8,772 nucleotides of DNA from Gemmatimonadota bacterium (GTDB lineage Bacteria; Gemmatimonadota; Gemmatimonadetes; Gemmatimonadales; GWC2-71-9), in NCBI GenBank assembly GCA_029862935.1, contig JAOTWK010000122.1:1-8772 (forward strand), in the 5' to 3' direction. The first letter of the stretch is position 1. Every line of letters begins with the position of its first letter. Position numbers and translations under genes: made by a program. Below, piece after piece: positions 1-5,871 of the stretch. Under the pieces are notes generated by a model. It saw nothing but the letters and a program-made list of their open reading frames with translations, was not told the DNA's origin and searched no databases.

Positions 1-558
1 GTATACTTCCCCGAGCCAGCCTGGACCATCACCGACGACATGCAGCTGTGGTTCGGCGTTAGCGAGGAGTACCGGATCGGCCACTATGACGATGGTGATC
101 TGGTACAGCTCGTTACAAAGCCCTTCATCCGCAGGCCCATCAGCGACCGTGACCGAGAGCCACTCTGGGCGTACCTGGAGGAAGTGTGGCTTTTTGCTGG
201 CGCCACGAGCGAGGTGATGCACCAGATGCGCGACCGCGTCCACTTCGCCGATGTCTTCCCAGCCTTTTGGTTTGAGGGCGTGGCCGCGGGTCCGATGGGA
301 ACGATGTGGGTCCAGCACGTGCAGCCGGCATCGGACCTCAGCGCGGACGCACTTGAGTCATGGAGCCCCTTTGAGGATGTAGGCGCCCCAGATTGGGATG
401 TGTTTGGCGCCGACGGGCGATTCCTCGGCGTCGTCACGCTACCACGTCGATTCACGCCGAGGGTGTTCCGCGGGGACAGAATCTATGGTCTGTGGCGTGA
501 CGAAGTGGACGTGCAATACGTTGTACGACTGCGGGTGCTCTGGCCGGGCGCCAGCTGA
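1..558 (+). CDS. 6-bladed beta-propeller protein, C-terminal part (5' end outside window)
   Basis: The frame is open from the first base, so the ATG at 40 is probably internal and the gene starts upstream of the window. About 185 residues are visible, ending at TGA 556-558. The tail has the look of the last blades of 6-bladed (NHL/YncE-like) propellers common in Gemmatimonadota: a W-D-V-F-G-A-D-G-R-F-L-G strand turn, then L-P-R-R-F-T-P, then G-D-R-I-Y-G-L-W-R-D-E and a final V-x-Y-V-V-R-L-R strand. Such proteins are usually exported and of unknown ligand; no catalytic residue can be named. The gene is followed after about 75 nt by a terminator-like hairpin that opens repeat copy 1. Family assignment is by recognition only; the N-terminal half, including any signal peptide, cannot be seen. 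Confidence 0.7.
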   Translation, partial: VYFPEPAWTITDDMQLWFGVSEEYRIGHYDDGDLVQLVTKPFIRRPISDRDREPLWAYLEEVWLFAGATSEVMHQMRDRVHFADVFPAFWFEGVAAGPMGTMWVQHVQPASDLSADALESWSPFEDVGAPDWDVFGADGRFLGVVTLPRRFTPRVFRGDRIYGLWRDEVDVQYVVRLRVLWPGAS

Positions 559-632
559 CCCGCGCTTGGAGCTGCCGCGCGCGCACAATTGAAGGACGTA
601 CCAAGGAAGCGGCCAGGGAGTTTACCAGAACC

Positions 633-664
633 AAGCCCCGAGCCTCACGCGGCGTTCGGGGCTT
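633..664 (+). terminator. Rho-independent-type hairpin after the beta-propeller gene
   Basis: A perfect 9-bp stem pairs 633-641 (AAGCCCCGA) with 656-664 (TCGGGGCTT). Inside it GCC 642-644 can pair with GGC 651-653. T-rich sequence follows (CTTTCTGCATTTT). It sits 75 nt after the stop of the beta-propeller gene. The same hairpin type recurs after the kinase and after the kinase relic, so it is also the left edge of the repeat family. Confidence 0.6.
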
Positions 665-805
665 TCTGCATTTTGGGAAGGTTTTTGGGAAGGTTTCGCT
701 GCCAACAGATGCAAAGGAATGCAAAAGAATGAAAAAGTGAGGGCGTCCAACCGCGTGTCACTGCAACGATTTGTAGAGGAAAGCAACGAAAAGCAAAAAC
801 TCGCC

Positions 806-843
806 AAGAACTTGAAAACCGCCGGGAGCAATCCCTTGGGGGT
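806..843 (+). other. tRNA-Ser(UGA)-like 3' fragment, copy 1
   Basis: This 38-nt block is identical to 3663-3700. It carries CTTGAAA, the anticodon loop of tRNA-Ser(UGA), then ACCGC as the 3' side of an anticodon stem. Next is GGGAGCAATCCC, a 4-bp stem with a GCAA loop like the long variable arm of tRNA-Ser, and then TT and GGGGGT, like the start of the T arm. The bases before the loop do not pair with the 3' stem side and there is no D arm, so it is not a working tRNA gene. Similarity starting at the anticodon loop is typical of crossover sites used by tRNA-targeting tyrosine recombinases. The att-site role is inference. Confidence 0.55.
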
Positions 844-968
844 GGAGCTGCGGCTGCTCACGCAGCCTCGCTCTGCTTCGCAACCGAGTCCCCCGCCCTC
901 CGCGGGGATTTGTGGCCTTTGCCGTTTTCTGTCGCGCGACGTTTGGGAAGCTTTTTGGGAACGTTTCA

Positions 969-1010
969 CCGCTCGCCTGCGCTTCGCGTCGAATCCCCGG
1001 CCCTCCGTTG
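969..1010 (+). repeat. 42-nt block identical to 3734-3775, tRNA-3'-end-like
   Basis: The 42 bases are identical in both repeat copies. The last part (CGAATCCCCGGCCCTCCG) reads like the 3' side of a T loop and T stem, a 7-nt acceptor strand and a discriminator G. Weaker versions of the same module lie at about 871-903 and 3830-3867, each with CCCCNGCCCTC. The 5' partner strands of a T arm and acceptor stem are missing next to it, so it is at most a fragment. Confidence 0.6.
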
Positions 1011-1180
1011 CACTTACACGATTGCCGTCCACATCCTTGGGAAGGTTTGGGGAGAGTTTCGCACTTCGTATGCACCTCGGGCCTCCCCGTGATGCCAACC
1101 TCCTCTATTCCTACATACCGCCCTCTAGCCCGCTGACTCTTCCCGTCCTATTGTAGAGCACGTCCAGCCGAGGTCACCCC

Positions 1181-3493
1181 ATGACCGATTTGCTGGTACG
1201 CCTCACGCAGGCCCTCGCCGACCGCTACCGCATCGAGCGCGAACTCGGCAGCGGTGGGATGGCCATCGTCTACTTGGCCGAAGACGTGAAGCACCACCGC
1301 CGGGTCGTGATCAAGGTCCTGCGCCCGGAACTTGCTGCCAGTCTCGGCGCCGATCGCTTCGTGCGCGAGATCGAGATCGCCGCCAACCTCACGCACCCCC
1401 ACATCCTGCCGCTCTACGACTCCGGCCAAGCGGACGGCTTTCTCTACTACGTGATGCCGTTCATCGAGGGCGAGTCACTGAACGACCGGTTGCAGCGTGA
1501 GGGAAAGCTGCCCATCCCCCAGGCGATCCGCCTCACCGACCAAGTCGCGTCGGCGCTGAGCCACGCGCACGAGCGTGGGCTGGTGCATCGGGACGTCAAG
1601 CCCGAGAACATTCTGCTGTCGGGCGACCAAGCGATCGTTGCGGACTTCGGGATCGCGCGGGCGGTGGAAGCGGCGGGCGCCGAACGGCTGACGGGCACCG
1701 GGTTGGCGGTCGGGACCCCGGCGTACATGAGTCCCGAGCAGGCGGTCGGCGACAAGCACATCGACGCTCGGAGCGACGTGTACGCGTTGGGCTGTGTCGT
1801 CTATGAGATGGTGTCGGGACGTGCGCCGTTCGACGGGGCGACGCCCCAGGAGATGTTGGCCAAGCATGCGGTGGACACGCCCCCGAGCTTGCGGACGAGC
1901 GATCCGAACATTCCGCTGTTTCTCGAGCGGGCGGTGGATCGCGCGTTGGCCAAGAGTCCGGCCGATCGATTCCAAACGGCGAGCGCGTTCGCCGAGGCGT
2001 TGACCTCGGAGATGGTGGTGGCGCGCGTGGGTGGGCCGCGCTGGCCGCGACGCGTGGCGGCCATTGCGGCTGTTGTCGTGGTGCTCGTGGGGGCCTGGGG
2101 GCTGTTCACGCTCGGCGGCGGGTCTGGATACGAGCGCCTGGCGGTGTTGCCACCGGCCAACCTCATGAACGATCCCGAGCAGGAGTACTTCGTTCAGGGA
2201 ATGCACACCGCCTTGATCTCCGAGTTGCAGCGAGCCGGAGTCGCGGTCATCGCGCGTACCTCGGTGCTGCAATACGAGAACACCCAGAAGCCGATTCGTG
2301 AGATCGCGGCCGAGCTGGGCGTCGACGGGCTGATAGAGTCCTCCGTCTTTCGAGCAGGGGACAGTGTGGAGATGGAGGTCCGCCTGGTTGACGGCGGGAC
2401 GGAGCAATATGTGGCGGAGCCCATCACCCGCGGAGGCCAGCTCCGCAACGTGATCGCGCTCTACCGCGACCTGAGTAGGGCGATCGCCTCGGAGATCCAC
2501 GCCGCATTGACGCCGCAGGCAGAGGCCCATCTGGCGAGCGCTCGGCCCGTTGATCCGCAGGCGTACGATGCCTACCTCAAGGGCTGGTTCCACCTTGAGC
2601 GGGGGACGCCGGCCGACCTGGACCAGGCACTCGACTACTTCCAGCGGGCCTTTGTGCTCGATTCCACGTATGCCCCTGCACAGGCAGGCATTGCCCACGT
2701 GTGGGCCAACCTGGCAGGGTTGGGGTTCGTATCGCCTGAGGAGGCAGCGCGCCACGTGAGCGCCGCCGCACAGCGGGCCTTGGCGCTCGACAGCACGCTC
2801 GCGGAGGTCCAAAACGCCGTTGCCGAGGTTCGCTGGAATGAATGGGACTGGCAGGGCACAGAGGCGGCCCTTCGCGAAGCCATCGAGATCAACCCCAACT
2901 ACACGAGTGCGAGAGTGGGTTACGCGTACTTCCTCGCCGTAATGGGGCGAGTAGAGGAGGCACGGTCACAGTGGGAGAGAGTGCTCGAGTTGGATCCGGT
3001 CAACCCAATGTTCATTGCCGGTAACGGAGCCCTGCTGTGTGATGAGCGCCGGTATGCGGAGTGCAGCGAGGCGCTGCAGGCAGCACTGCAGATGGAGCCT
3101 GACAACCGCGCCATCTATTCCCACCTCGCCGGAGCGTACCACGGAGCCGGCGACCACGACGAGGCGCTGGCAATGATCCGGACGTTCTTCACCGGTGACC
3201 AGGAACTCGACGACGCGCTCGACCTGGGGTATGCAGAGGGCGGGTATCAGGCTGCACTGCGGAGATACGCTGAGACGCTGGCCGCACGCCCGGAGGCGGC
3301 AGAGCAACTCTCCTGGATTGTTGCCAACATATATGCCTGGGCCGGAGAAAAGGAACGGACCCTGGAATGGCTCGAACTCGCATACCAGGCTCGTGACCCC
3401 AACCTACCCAAGGCCAACTCACCGGACTTCGAACTCGTGCACGACGACCCACGGTACCACGATCTGCGTCGGCGGATGAATCTGCCGCCGTAG
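1181..3493 (+). CDS. Membrane Ser/Thr protein kinase, PknB type, with TolB-like domain and TPR tail
   Basis: This 770-residue protein should phosphorylate Ser/Thr residues using ATP at the cytoplasmic membrane. Kinase domain, about 16-275: glycine loop G-S-G-G-M-A (24-29), ATP lysine K45 in V-V-I-K-V, helix-C glutamate E63, catalytic H-R-D 136-138 with K140 and N143, D-F-G 155-157, and G-T-P-A-Y-M-S-P-E-Q 178-187; all key residues are present, so it looks active. One hydrophobic segment follows (about 291-311). After it comes a TolB/FlgO-like domain (about 318-440, starting Y-E-R-L-A-V-L-P-P-A-N-L), then TPR-like helical repeats to the C-terminus, probably outside the cytoplasm for protein binding. 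The ATG has GAGG at 1170-1173, 7 nt upstream. The layout is common in Gemmatimonadota. The gene stands alone between two direct att-like repeats, and a decayed copy of its 3' end lies at 5872-5976. Confidence 0.95.
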   Translation: MTDLLVRLTQALADRYRIERELGSGGMAIVYLAEDVKHHRRVVIKVLRPELAASLGADRFVREIEIAANLTHPHILPLYDSGQADGFLYYVMPFIEGESLNDRLQREGKLPIPQAIRLTDQVASALSHAHERGLVHRDVKPENILLSGDQAIVADFGIARAVEAAGAERLTGTGLAVGTPAYMSPEQAVGDKHIDARSDVYALGCVVYEMVSGRAPFDGATPQEMLAKHAVDTPPSLRTSDPNIPLFLERAVDRALAKSPADRFQTASAFAEALTSEMVVARVGGPRWPRRVAAIAAVVVVLVGAWGLFTLGGGSGYERLAVLPPANLMNDPEQEYFVQGMHTALISELQRAGVAVIARTSVLQYENTQKPIREIAAELGVDGLIESSVFRAGDSVEMEVRLVDGGTEQYVAEPITRGGQLRNVIALYRDLSRAIASEIHAALTPQAEAHLASARPVDPQAYDAYLKGWFHLERGTPADLDQALDYFQRAFVLDSTYAPAQAGIAHVWANLAGLGFVSPEEAARHVSAAAQRALALDSTLAEVQNAVAEVRWNEWDWQGTEAALREAIEINPNYTSARVGYAYFLAVMGRVEEARSQWERVLELDPVNPMFIAGNGALLCDERRYAECSEALQAALQMEPDNRAIYSHLAGAYHGAGDHDEALAMIRTFFTGDQELDDALDLGYAEGGYQAALRRYAETLAARPEAAEQLSWIVANIYAWAGEKERTLEWLELAYQARDPNLPKANSPDFELVHDDPRYHDLRRRMNLPP

Positions 3494-3500
3494 TTTCCAG

Positions 3501-3519
3501 CCCCGGGCGGCGCTCGGGG
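3501..3519 (+). terminator. Terminator-like hairpin after the kinase gene
   Basis: An 8-bp stem pairs CCCCGGGC (3501-3508) with GCTCGGGG (3512-3519), with one G-T pair and a GGC loop. ATTTCAGTTTTT follows, giving a T run at 3527-3531. It starts 8 nt after the kinase stop codon. It belongs to the same hairpin family as 633-664 and 5980-6005. Confidence 0.65.
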
Positions 3520-3662
3520 ATTTCAGTTTTTGGGAAGGTCTGTGGGAAGGTCTGGCTGCCAACAAATGCAAAGGAATGAAGAAGAAAGAAGACGGCAGCG
3601 TCACCAACCGCGTCTCACTGCAACGCTTTGCAAAGGAACGCAACGACAAGCACAAACTCGCG

Positions 3663-3700
3663 AAGAACTTGAAAACCGCCGGGAGCAATCCCTTGGGGGT
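3663..3700 (+). other. tRNA-Ser(UGA)-like 3' fragment, copy 2
   Basis: Identical over 38 nt to 806-843, with the same anticodon loop (CTTGAAA), variable-arm hairpin with GCAA loop and T-arm start. Identity breaks just after GGGGGT, and the flanking bases differ on both sides. The clean end of identity points to a functional core or a recent conversion rather than to general similarity of the intergenic regions. Confidence 0.55.
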
Positions 3701-3733
3701 TGATCTTCGCATCGGCGGCGGCCGATGCTCGAT

Positions 3734-3775
3734 CCGCTCGCCTGCGCTTCGCGTCGAATCCCCGGCCCTCCGTTG
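3734..3775 (+). repeat. 42-nt block identical to 969-1010
   Basis: Second copy of the tRNA-3'-end-like block. In this copy it lies only 33 nt after the tRNA-Ser-like core; in copy 1 the distance is 125 nt because an extra module and an extra 12-mer pair are inserted. Confidence 0.6.
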
Positions 3776-3876
3776 GAGTTACGCGATTACCTTCGACAGG
3801 GTTGGGAAGGTTTTGGGAAGGTGTTCGTTGCTCGCGTGCGCTTCGCGGCAAGTCCCCCGCCCTCTGCTTAAACCGG

Positions 3877-4035
3877 TTACATCGCGTGCATCCGGTGATC
3901 ACACCCGAACAGGTAGTGACAGATCGGAATCGTGTCGTGGAACGTACAGGATACCGCGAAGAAGAGGATGACCAGCAGCAACCCCGCGATGACCTTCCGA
4001 TGGTGCTTGTCGATGGTCGCGGACATGGCAGTCAT
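3877..4035 (-). CDS. Small Cys/His-rich single-pass membrane peptide (52 aa)
   Basis: The frame runs from ATG at 4035 down to TAA at 3877-3879 and codes for 52 residues. It starts with a basic segment (D-K-H-H-R-K), then a strong hydrophobic stretch at about 15-29 (V-I-A-G-L-L-L-V-I-L-F-F-A-V-S), then Cys30 and a tail rich in Cys and His (C30, H33, C39, H40, C45, H47, H50, with Met at 49 and 52). An A-V-S-C sequence at the end of the hydrophobic part could be a weak lipobox. Upstream on the coding strand is a strong purine-rich RBS (AGGGGGG) about 6 nt before the ATG. I do not recognise the family. A metal-binding or lipoprotein-like peptide is possible. Its stop lies within 10 nt of the end of repeat copy 2. 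Confidence 0.55.
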   Translation of the reverse strand: MTAMSATIDKHHRKVIAGLLLVILFFAVSCTFHDTIPICHYLFGCDHRMHAM

Positions 4036-4301
4036 GGCACTCGCCCCCCCTGCTTTCCAAGGATTCGATGGAGCCGGTCGGGTCCCTCACGGTCGACCGA
4101 CGGACGGACGTCGCAGCATCATATGGCGGGTCGTCGATCCCTGCCACTCCAGTTCCACCACTTGACGTGACATGGGCACTCGCGGCTCGCTACTCACGAC
4201 CTGCAGCCGACAGCCAAGTCCCAGCTAGACGCTAGTATCAAACGCTTGCACTCTCACGCTCCCGTGTCACATTGCCAAGACAAATCCCACCGCGGGGAAC
4301 C
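4036..4301. other. Intergenic region between divergent genes, no element recognised
   Basis: This holds the start regions of the minus-strand small peptide and the plus-strand AhpD-like gene, so promoters for both should lie here. A TTGACG at 4162-4167 has no convincing -10 partner at 16-18 nt. No protein-like frame, repeat copy or strong hairpin was seen. Confidence 0.4.
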
Positions 4302-4703
4302 ATGCCGTCCGTCAAAATGGTCGCCGAGAAAGAAGCCACCGGCAGGGTCAAGGAGCTGTACGAGGAGATAAGGCGCGAGCTCGGCATTGACTTCGTGCCA
4401 AACATGTACAAGGTGATGGCACCTAGCCCGGCCTACCTGGAAGCCACCTGGAACAAGATCAGGACAGTGATGAAACAGCGGGGCAAGCTTGACCCGCTGA
4501 CGAAGGAGATCATCGCCGTCGCTGTCTCAGCAGTGAGCGGGTGTAGGTACTGAATTGAGGTCCACACTTCCGCGGTGCGGAAGCTCGGCTTAGACGATGA
4601 AGGGGTGTTAGAACTCATGGCGGTGGTGGACGTCTTCGCTGGCCTGAACAAACTGCTGGACGGGCTTCAGGTACCGATGGACGAGAAACCGTGGTACGGG
4701 TGA
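4302..4703 (+). CDS. AhpD/carboxymuconolactone decarboxylase-like selenoprotein (in-frame TGA = Sec84)
   Basis: Read through the TGA at 4551-4553, this gives 133 residues ending at TGA 4701-4703. The fold is AhpD-like: a helical peroxidase-related/CMD domain with the active-site pattern C-x-x-C-x-x-x-H. Here the pattern is C81-R-Y-(TGA)84-I-E-V-H88, so the TGA stands exactly where the second, reactive Cys belongs. The 49 codons after it keep the family sequence (H-T-S-A-V-R-K-L-G-L, then a helix ending L-N-K-L-L-D-G-L). AhpD-like proteins with C-x-x-U are a known bacterial selenoprotein family; the likely role is thiol/selenol redox chemistry such as peroxide reduction. A conventional caller would end the gene at 4553, giving a chopped protein without the active site. 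ATG 4302 is preferred (GGGGA at 4294-4298 just before it); an in-frame TTG at 4272 and ATG at 4317 are alternatives. A nonsense mutation or sequencing error cannot be fully excluded. Confidence 0.8.
4567..4583 (+). promoter_or_regulatory. Candidate bacterial SECIS hairpin for Sec84
   Basis: A perfect 7-bp stem, CTTCCGC (4567-4573) with GCGGAAG (4577-4583), closes a GGT loop (4574-4576). The loop begins 20 nt after the TGA. The general bacterial SECIS pattern asks for a short stem, a small apical loop with G in its first two positions, and roughly 16-37 nt between UGA and loop; this hairpin meets all three. GAG 4557-4559 and CTC 4584-4586 could add a lower stem across an internal bulge. It would recruit SelB so that UGA is read as selenocysteine. 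Function is inferred from structure. Confidence 0.65.
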
Positions 4704-4714
4704 GGCTAGGGTCC

Positions 4715-4733
4715 GGAATGCCGTGAGCATTCC
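4715..4733 (+). terminator. Hairpin between AhpD-like and synthase genes, possible weak terminator
   Basis: GGAATGC (4715-4721) pairs perfectly with GCATTCC (4727-4733) around a 5-nt loop, 11 nt after the AhpD-like stop. No T run follows, so it is a weak terminator at best and may be an mRNA-stabilising or attenuating structure between two co-transcribed genes. Confidence 0.3.
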
Positions 4734-4763
4734 TCGATCAAGCGCACACGAGGCCTGCAGACC

Positions 4764-5807
4764 GTGAACCCAGCGATTCAGCCCGTCTGGACACCGGGCA
4801 CCTTGTCCGGCAGCGCTGGTGTCGCCGAGGCGATAGCGGCAAAGGACTTCACCAACCTCTATCGCACGAGTTGCTACTTCCGTGACAAGGAGCGGTATCG
4901 GGCGTTCTGTGCGATGTATGCAATCATGCGCGTGGTCGATGATCGCGTCGATGACCTACTGGCCGCGCCTCGCTCCACAACGTATGCCACTGCCCAAACC
5001 CGCGAAGCGGTGACAGCATGGCATCGCGCGGTGAGGCGCTGCCTCTCAGGTGGCCAGCCCGGGCCGGAGCAGGTGCGGGCATGTAACCATCCGAACGCCA
5101 GAGAGCTGCTGCTTGCGCTTTCCGATGCGGTCGAGCAGTTTCGCGTGCCTGTGCGGCTGTGGGACGACTTCTTTGCCGCCATGCTCCAAGACCTCAAGGG
5201 CAAGAGCTTCGCGACCTACACCGAGTTCCTCGCATACACGGACGGGGCAGCGGTCGCCCCGACGACGATCTACCTGTATCTCGTTTCTTCGGAGCACCGA
5301 AAACACGAGATGGCGTTTGCGCCTCCGGACGATTTCGACATCGCGCGGTGTGGGAGTGCTCTGGGCCGCTTCGCGTATCTCGCCCACATCCTCCGCGATC
5401 TACGCCAGGATCTCATGGCTGGCGAGCAAGGACTGCTCTACTTGGCGACCGAAGACATGGCGGCGCACGACGTGACACTTGCCTCGCTTAGGCGTGAAGC
5501 GCGAGCACGATCTTCCGGACCGCAGCTACGAGCCCTCGTCCGGGAGCTGGCCAACCGTGCCACGACCTTGGCCTCGACGGGACGCGGCTATCTCGCGACG
5601 CTACACGGCAGGCTTAGCATGGATCGGGCCTTTGTGCTCGAATTGATCGTGCGGATCTACGAAGCCGGGCTCAGCAAGATCGCTTCGTGCTCACACGACG
5701 TCATGCAAGAGCGGCACCGGCTCACCAGCGACGAGAAGGAACGGATCGCCATCCAGACTGCCACCTCCCAACGGCTCATTGGGATCGACGTAATTGGAGG
5801 ACAGTGA
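4764..5807 (+). CDS. Squalene/phytoene synthase family protein
   Basis: A 347-residue all-helical prenyl transferase-like enzyme that would join two prenyl diphosphates head to head (phytoene, squalene or a related C30 product). Two Asp-rich Mg-diphosphate motifs are present: D-D-R-V-D-D at 59-64 after the Y-A-I-M-R helix, and R-D-L-R-Q-D at 211-216 in H-I-L-R-D-L-R-Q-D-L. A Y-T-E-F-L-A-Y segment at about 152-158 and G-L-L-Y-L at 223-227 match the usual Y-x-x-Y and R-x-Y-L-P regions, although the family's L-P is replaced by L-A. Length is near the upper end for the family. GTG 4764 is the start, with GAGG 10 nt upstream; no better start is seen. No desaturase or cyclase gene lies beside it, so phytoene and squalene/HpnD-type synthase cannot be told apart. 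It follows the AhpD-like gene by 60 nt and may share its transcript. Confidence 0.85.
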   Translation: MNPAIQPVWTPGTLSGSAGVAEAIAAKDFTNLYRTSCYFRDKERYRAFCAMYAIMRVVDDRVDDLLAAPRSTTYATAQTREAVTAWHRAVRRCLSGGQPGPEQVRACNHPNARELLLALSDAVEQFRVPVRLWDDFFAAMLQDLKGKSFATYTEFLAYTDGAAVAPTTIYLYLVSSEHRKHEMAFAPPDDFDIARCGSALGRFAYLAHILRDLRQDLMAGEQGLLYLATEDMAAHDVTLASLRREARARSSGPQLRALVRELANRATTLASTGRGYLATLHGRLSMDRAFVLELIVRIYEAGLSKIASCSHDVMQERHRLTSDEKERIAIQTATSQRLIGIDVIGGQ

Positions 5808-5871
5808 GCGTGGCAGCCGCCTATCACACTCATCAGGTGCCCCCGAATCCGACTGTCACCTCTCCTGCTTC

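Larger units (their letters stand above)
633..1085 (+). repeat. Att-like dispersed repeat, copy 1 (upstream of the kinase)
   Basis: This fills most of the 622-nt gap between the beta-propeller gene and the kinase. The order is: hairpin 633-664; two perfect tandem 12-mers 672-695 (TTTGGGAAGGTT); an A-rich block about 700-805 with repeated GCAAAGG/GCAACGA words; a tRNA-Ser-like 38-nt block 806-843; a tRNA-3'-end-like module about 871-903; a second 12-mer pair 942-965; a 42-nt block 969-1010 identical to copy 2; and a degenerate third 12-mer pair 1036-1058. The sequence is much more A-rich than the genes around it, and open frames across it show no protein-like composition, so I read it as non-coding. 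Extent of the right edge is approximate. The layout resembles a tyrosine-recombinase attachment region, but no integrase gene is present here. Confidence 0.75.
3499..3868 (+). repeat. Att-like dispersed repeat, copy 2 (downstream of the kinase)
   Basis: This copy fills the gap between the kinase stop and the stop of the small minus-strand gene. It has the same order as copy 1: hairpin 3501-3519; 12-mer pair 3529-3552 (TTTGGGAAGGTC, TGTGGGAAGGTC); a GCTGCCAAC and GCAAAGG-rich block about 3553-3662; the identical 38-nt tRNA-Ser-like block 3663-3700; the identical 42-nt block 3734-3775; a second GGGAAGG pair 3801-3823; and a final tRNA-end-like module 3830-3867. Copy 1 has an extra module and 12-mer pair between the two identical blocks, so the copies differ by gain or loss of whole modules. 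The A-rich block between the hairpin and the 38-nt block has diverged by many substitutions and small indels, while the 38 and 42-nt blocks have not. Confidence 0.75.

Noticed and set aside
672..823. CRISPR array
   Set aside because: The repeats are 12-mers in direct tandem without spacers of constant length.
806..843. A functional tRNA-Ser gene
   Set aside because: No acceptor 5' strand, no D arm and no pairing on the 5' side of the anticodon stem.
633..1085. Integron attC sites
   Set aside because: No R'/R'' core boxes (GTTRRRY and its partner) flank an imperfect palindrome; the hairpins are plain GC stems with T-rich tails.
719..1156. 145-residue open frame through repeat copy 1, and its counterpart at 3576-3971 with a shared N-L-K-T-A-G-S-N-P-L-G-V stretch
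   Set aside because: The shared peptide is just the translation of the conserved tRNA-like DNA block; the rest diverges by frame-breaking indels, so there is no sign of protein selection.
1475..2812. Long open frame of 445 residues on the minus strand
   Set aside because: It lies wholly antisense to the kinase; its composition (Arg/Gly/His rich, no domains) is the usual shadow of a high-GC gene.
633..3868. Insertion sequence or composite transposon
   Set aside because: The repeats carry no transposase frame, no terminal inverted repeats and no visible target-site duplication; both are in direct orientation.
4162..4238. Sigma-70 promoter for the AhpD-like gene (TTGACG 4162, TAGTAT 4233)
   Set aside because: The two boxes are far more than 17 nt apart and neither has a good partner at the right distance.
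4551..4553. TGA taken as the true stop of a 93-residue AhpD-like protein starting at TTG 4272
   Set aside because: It would end the protein just before the reactive residue, leave 49 in-frame family-like codons unexplained, and ignore the better ATG at 4302.
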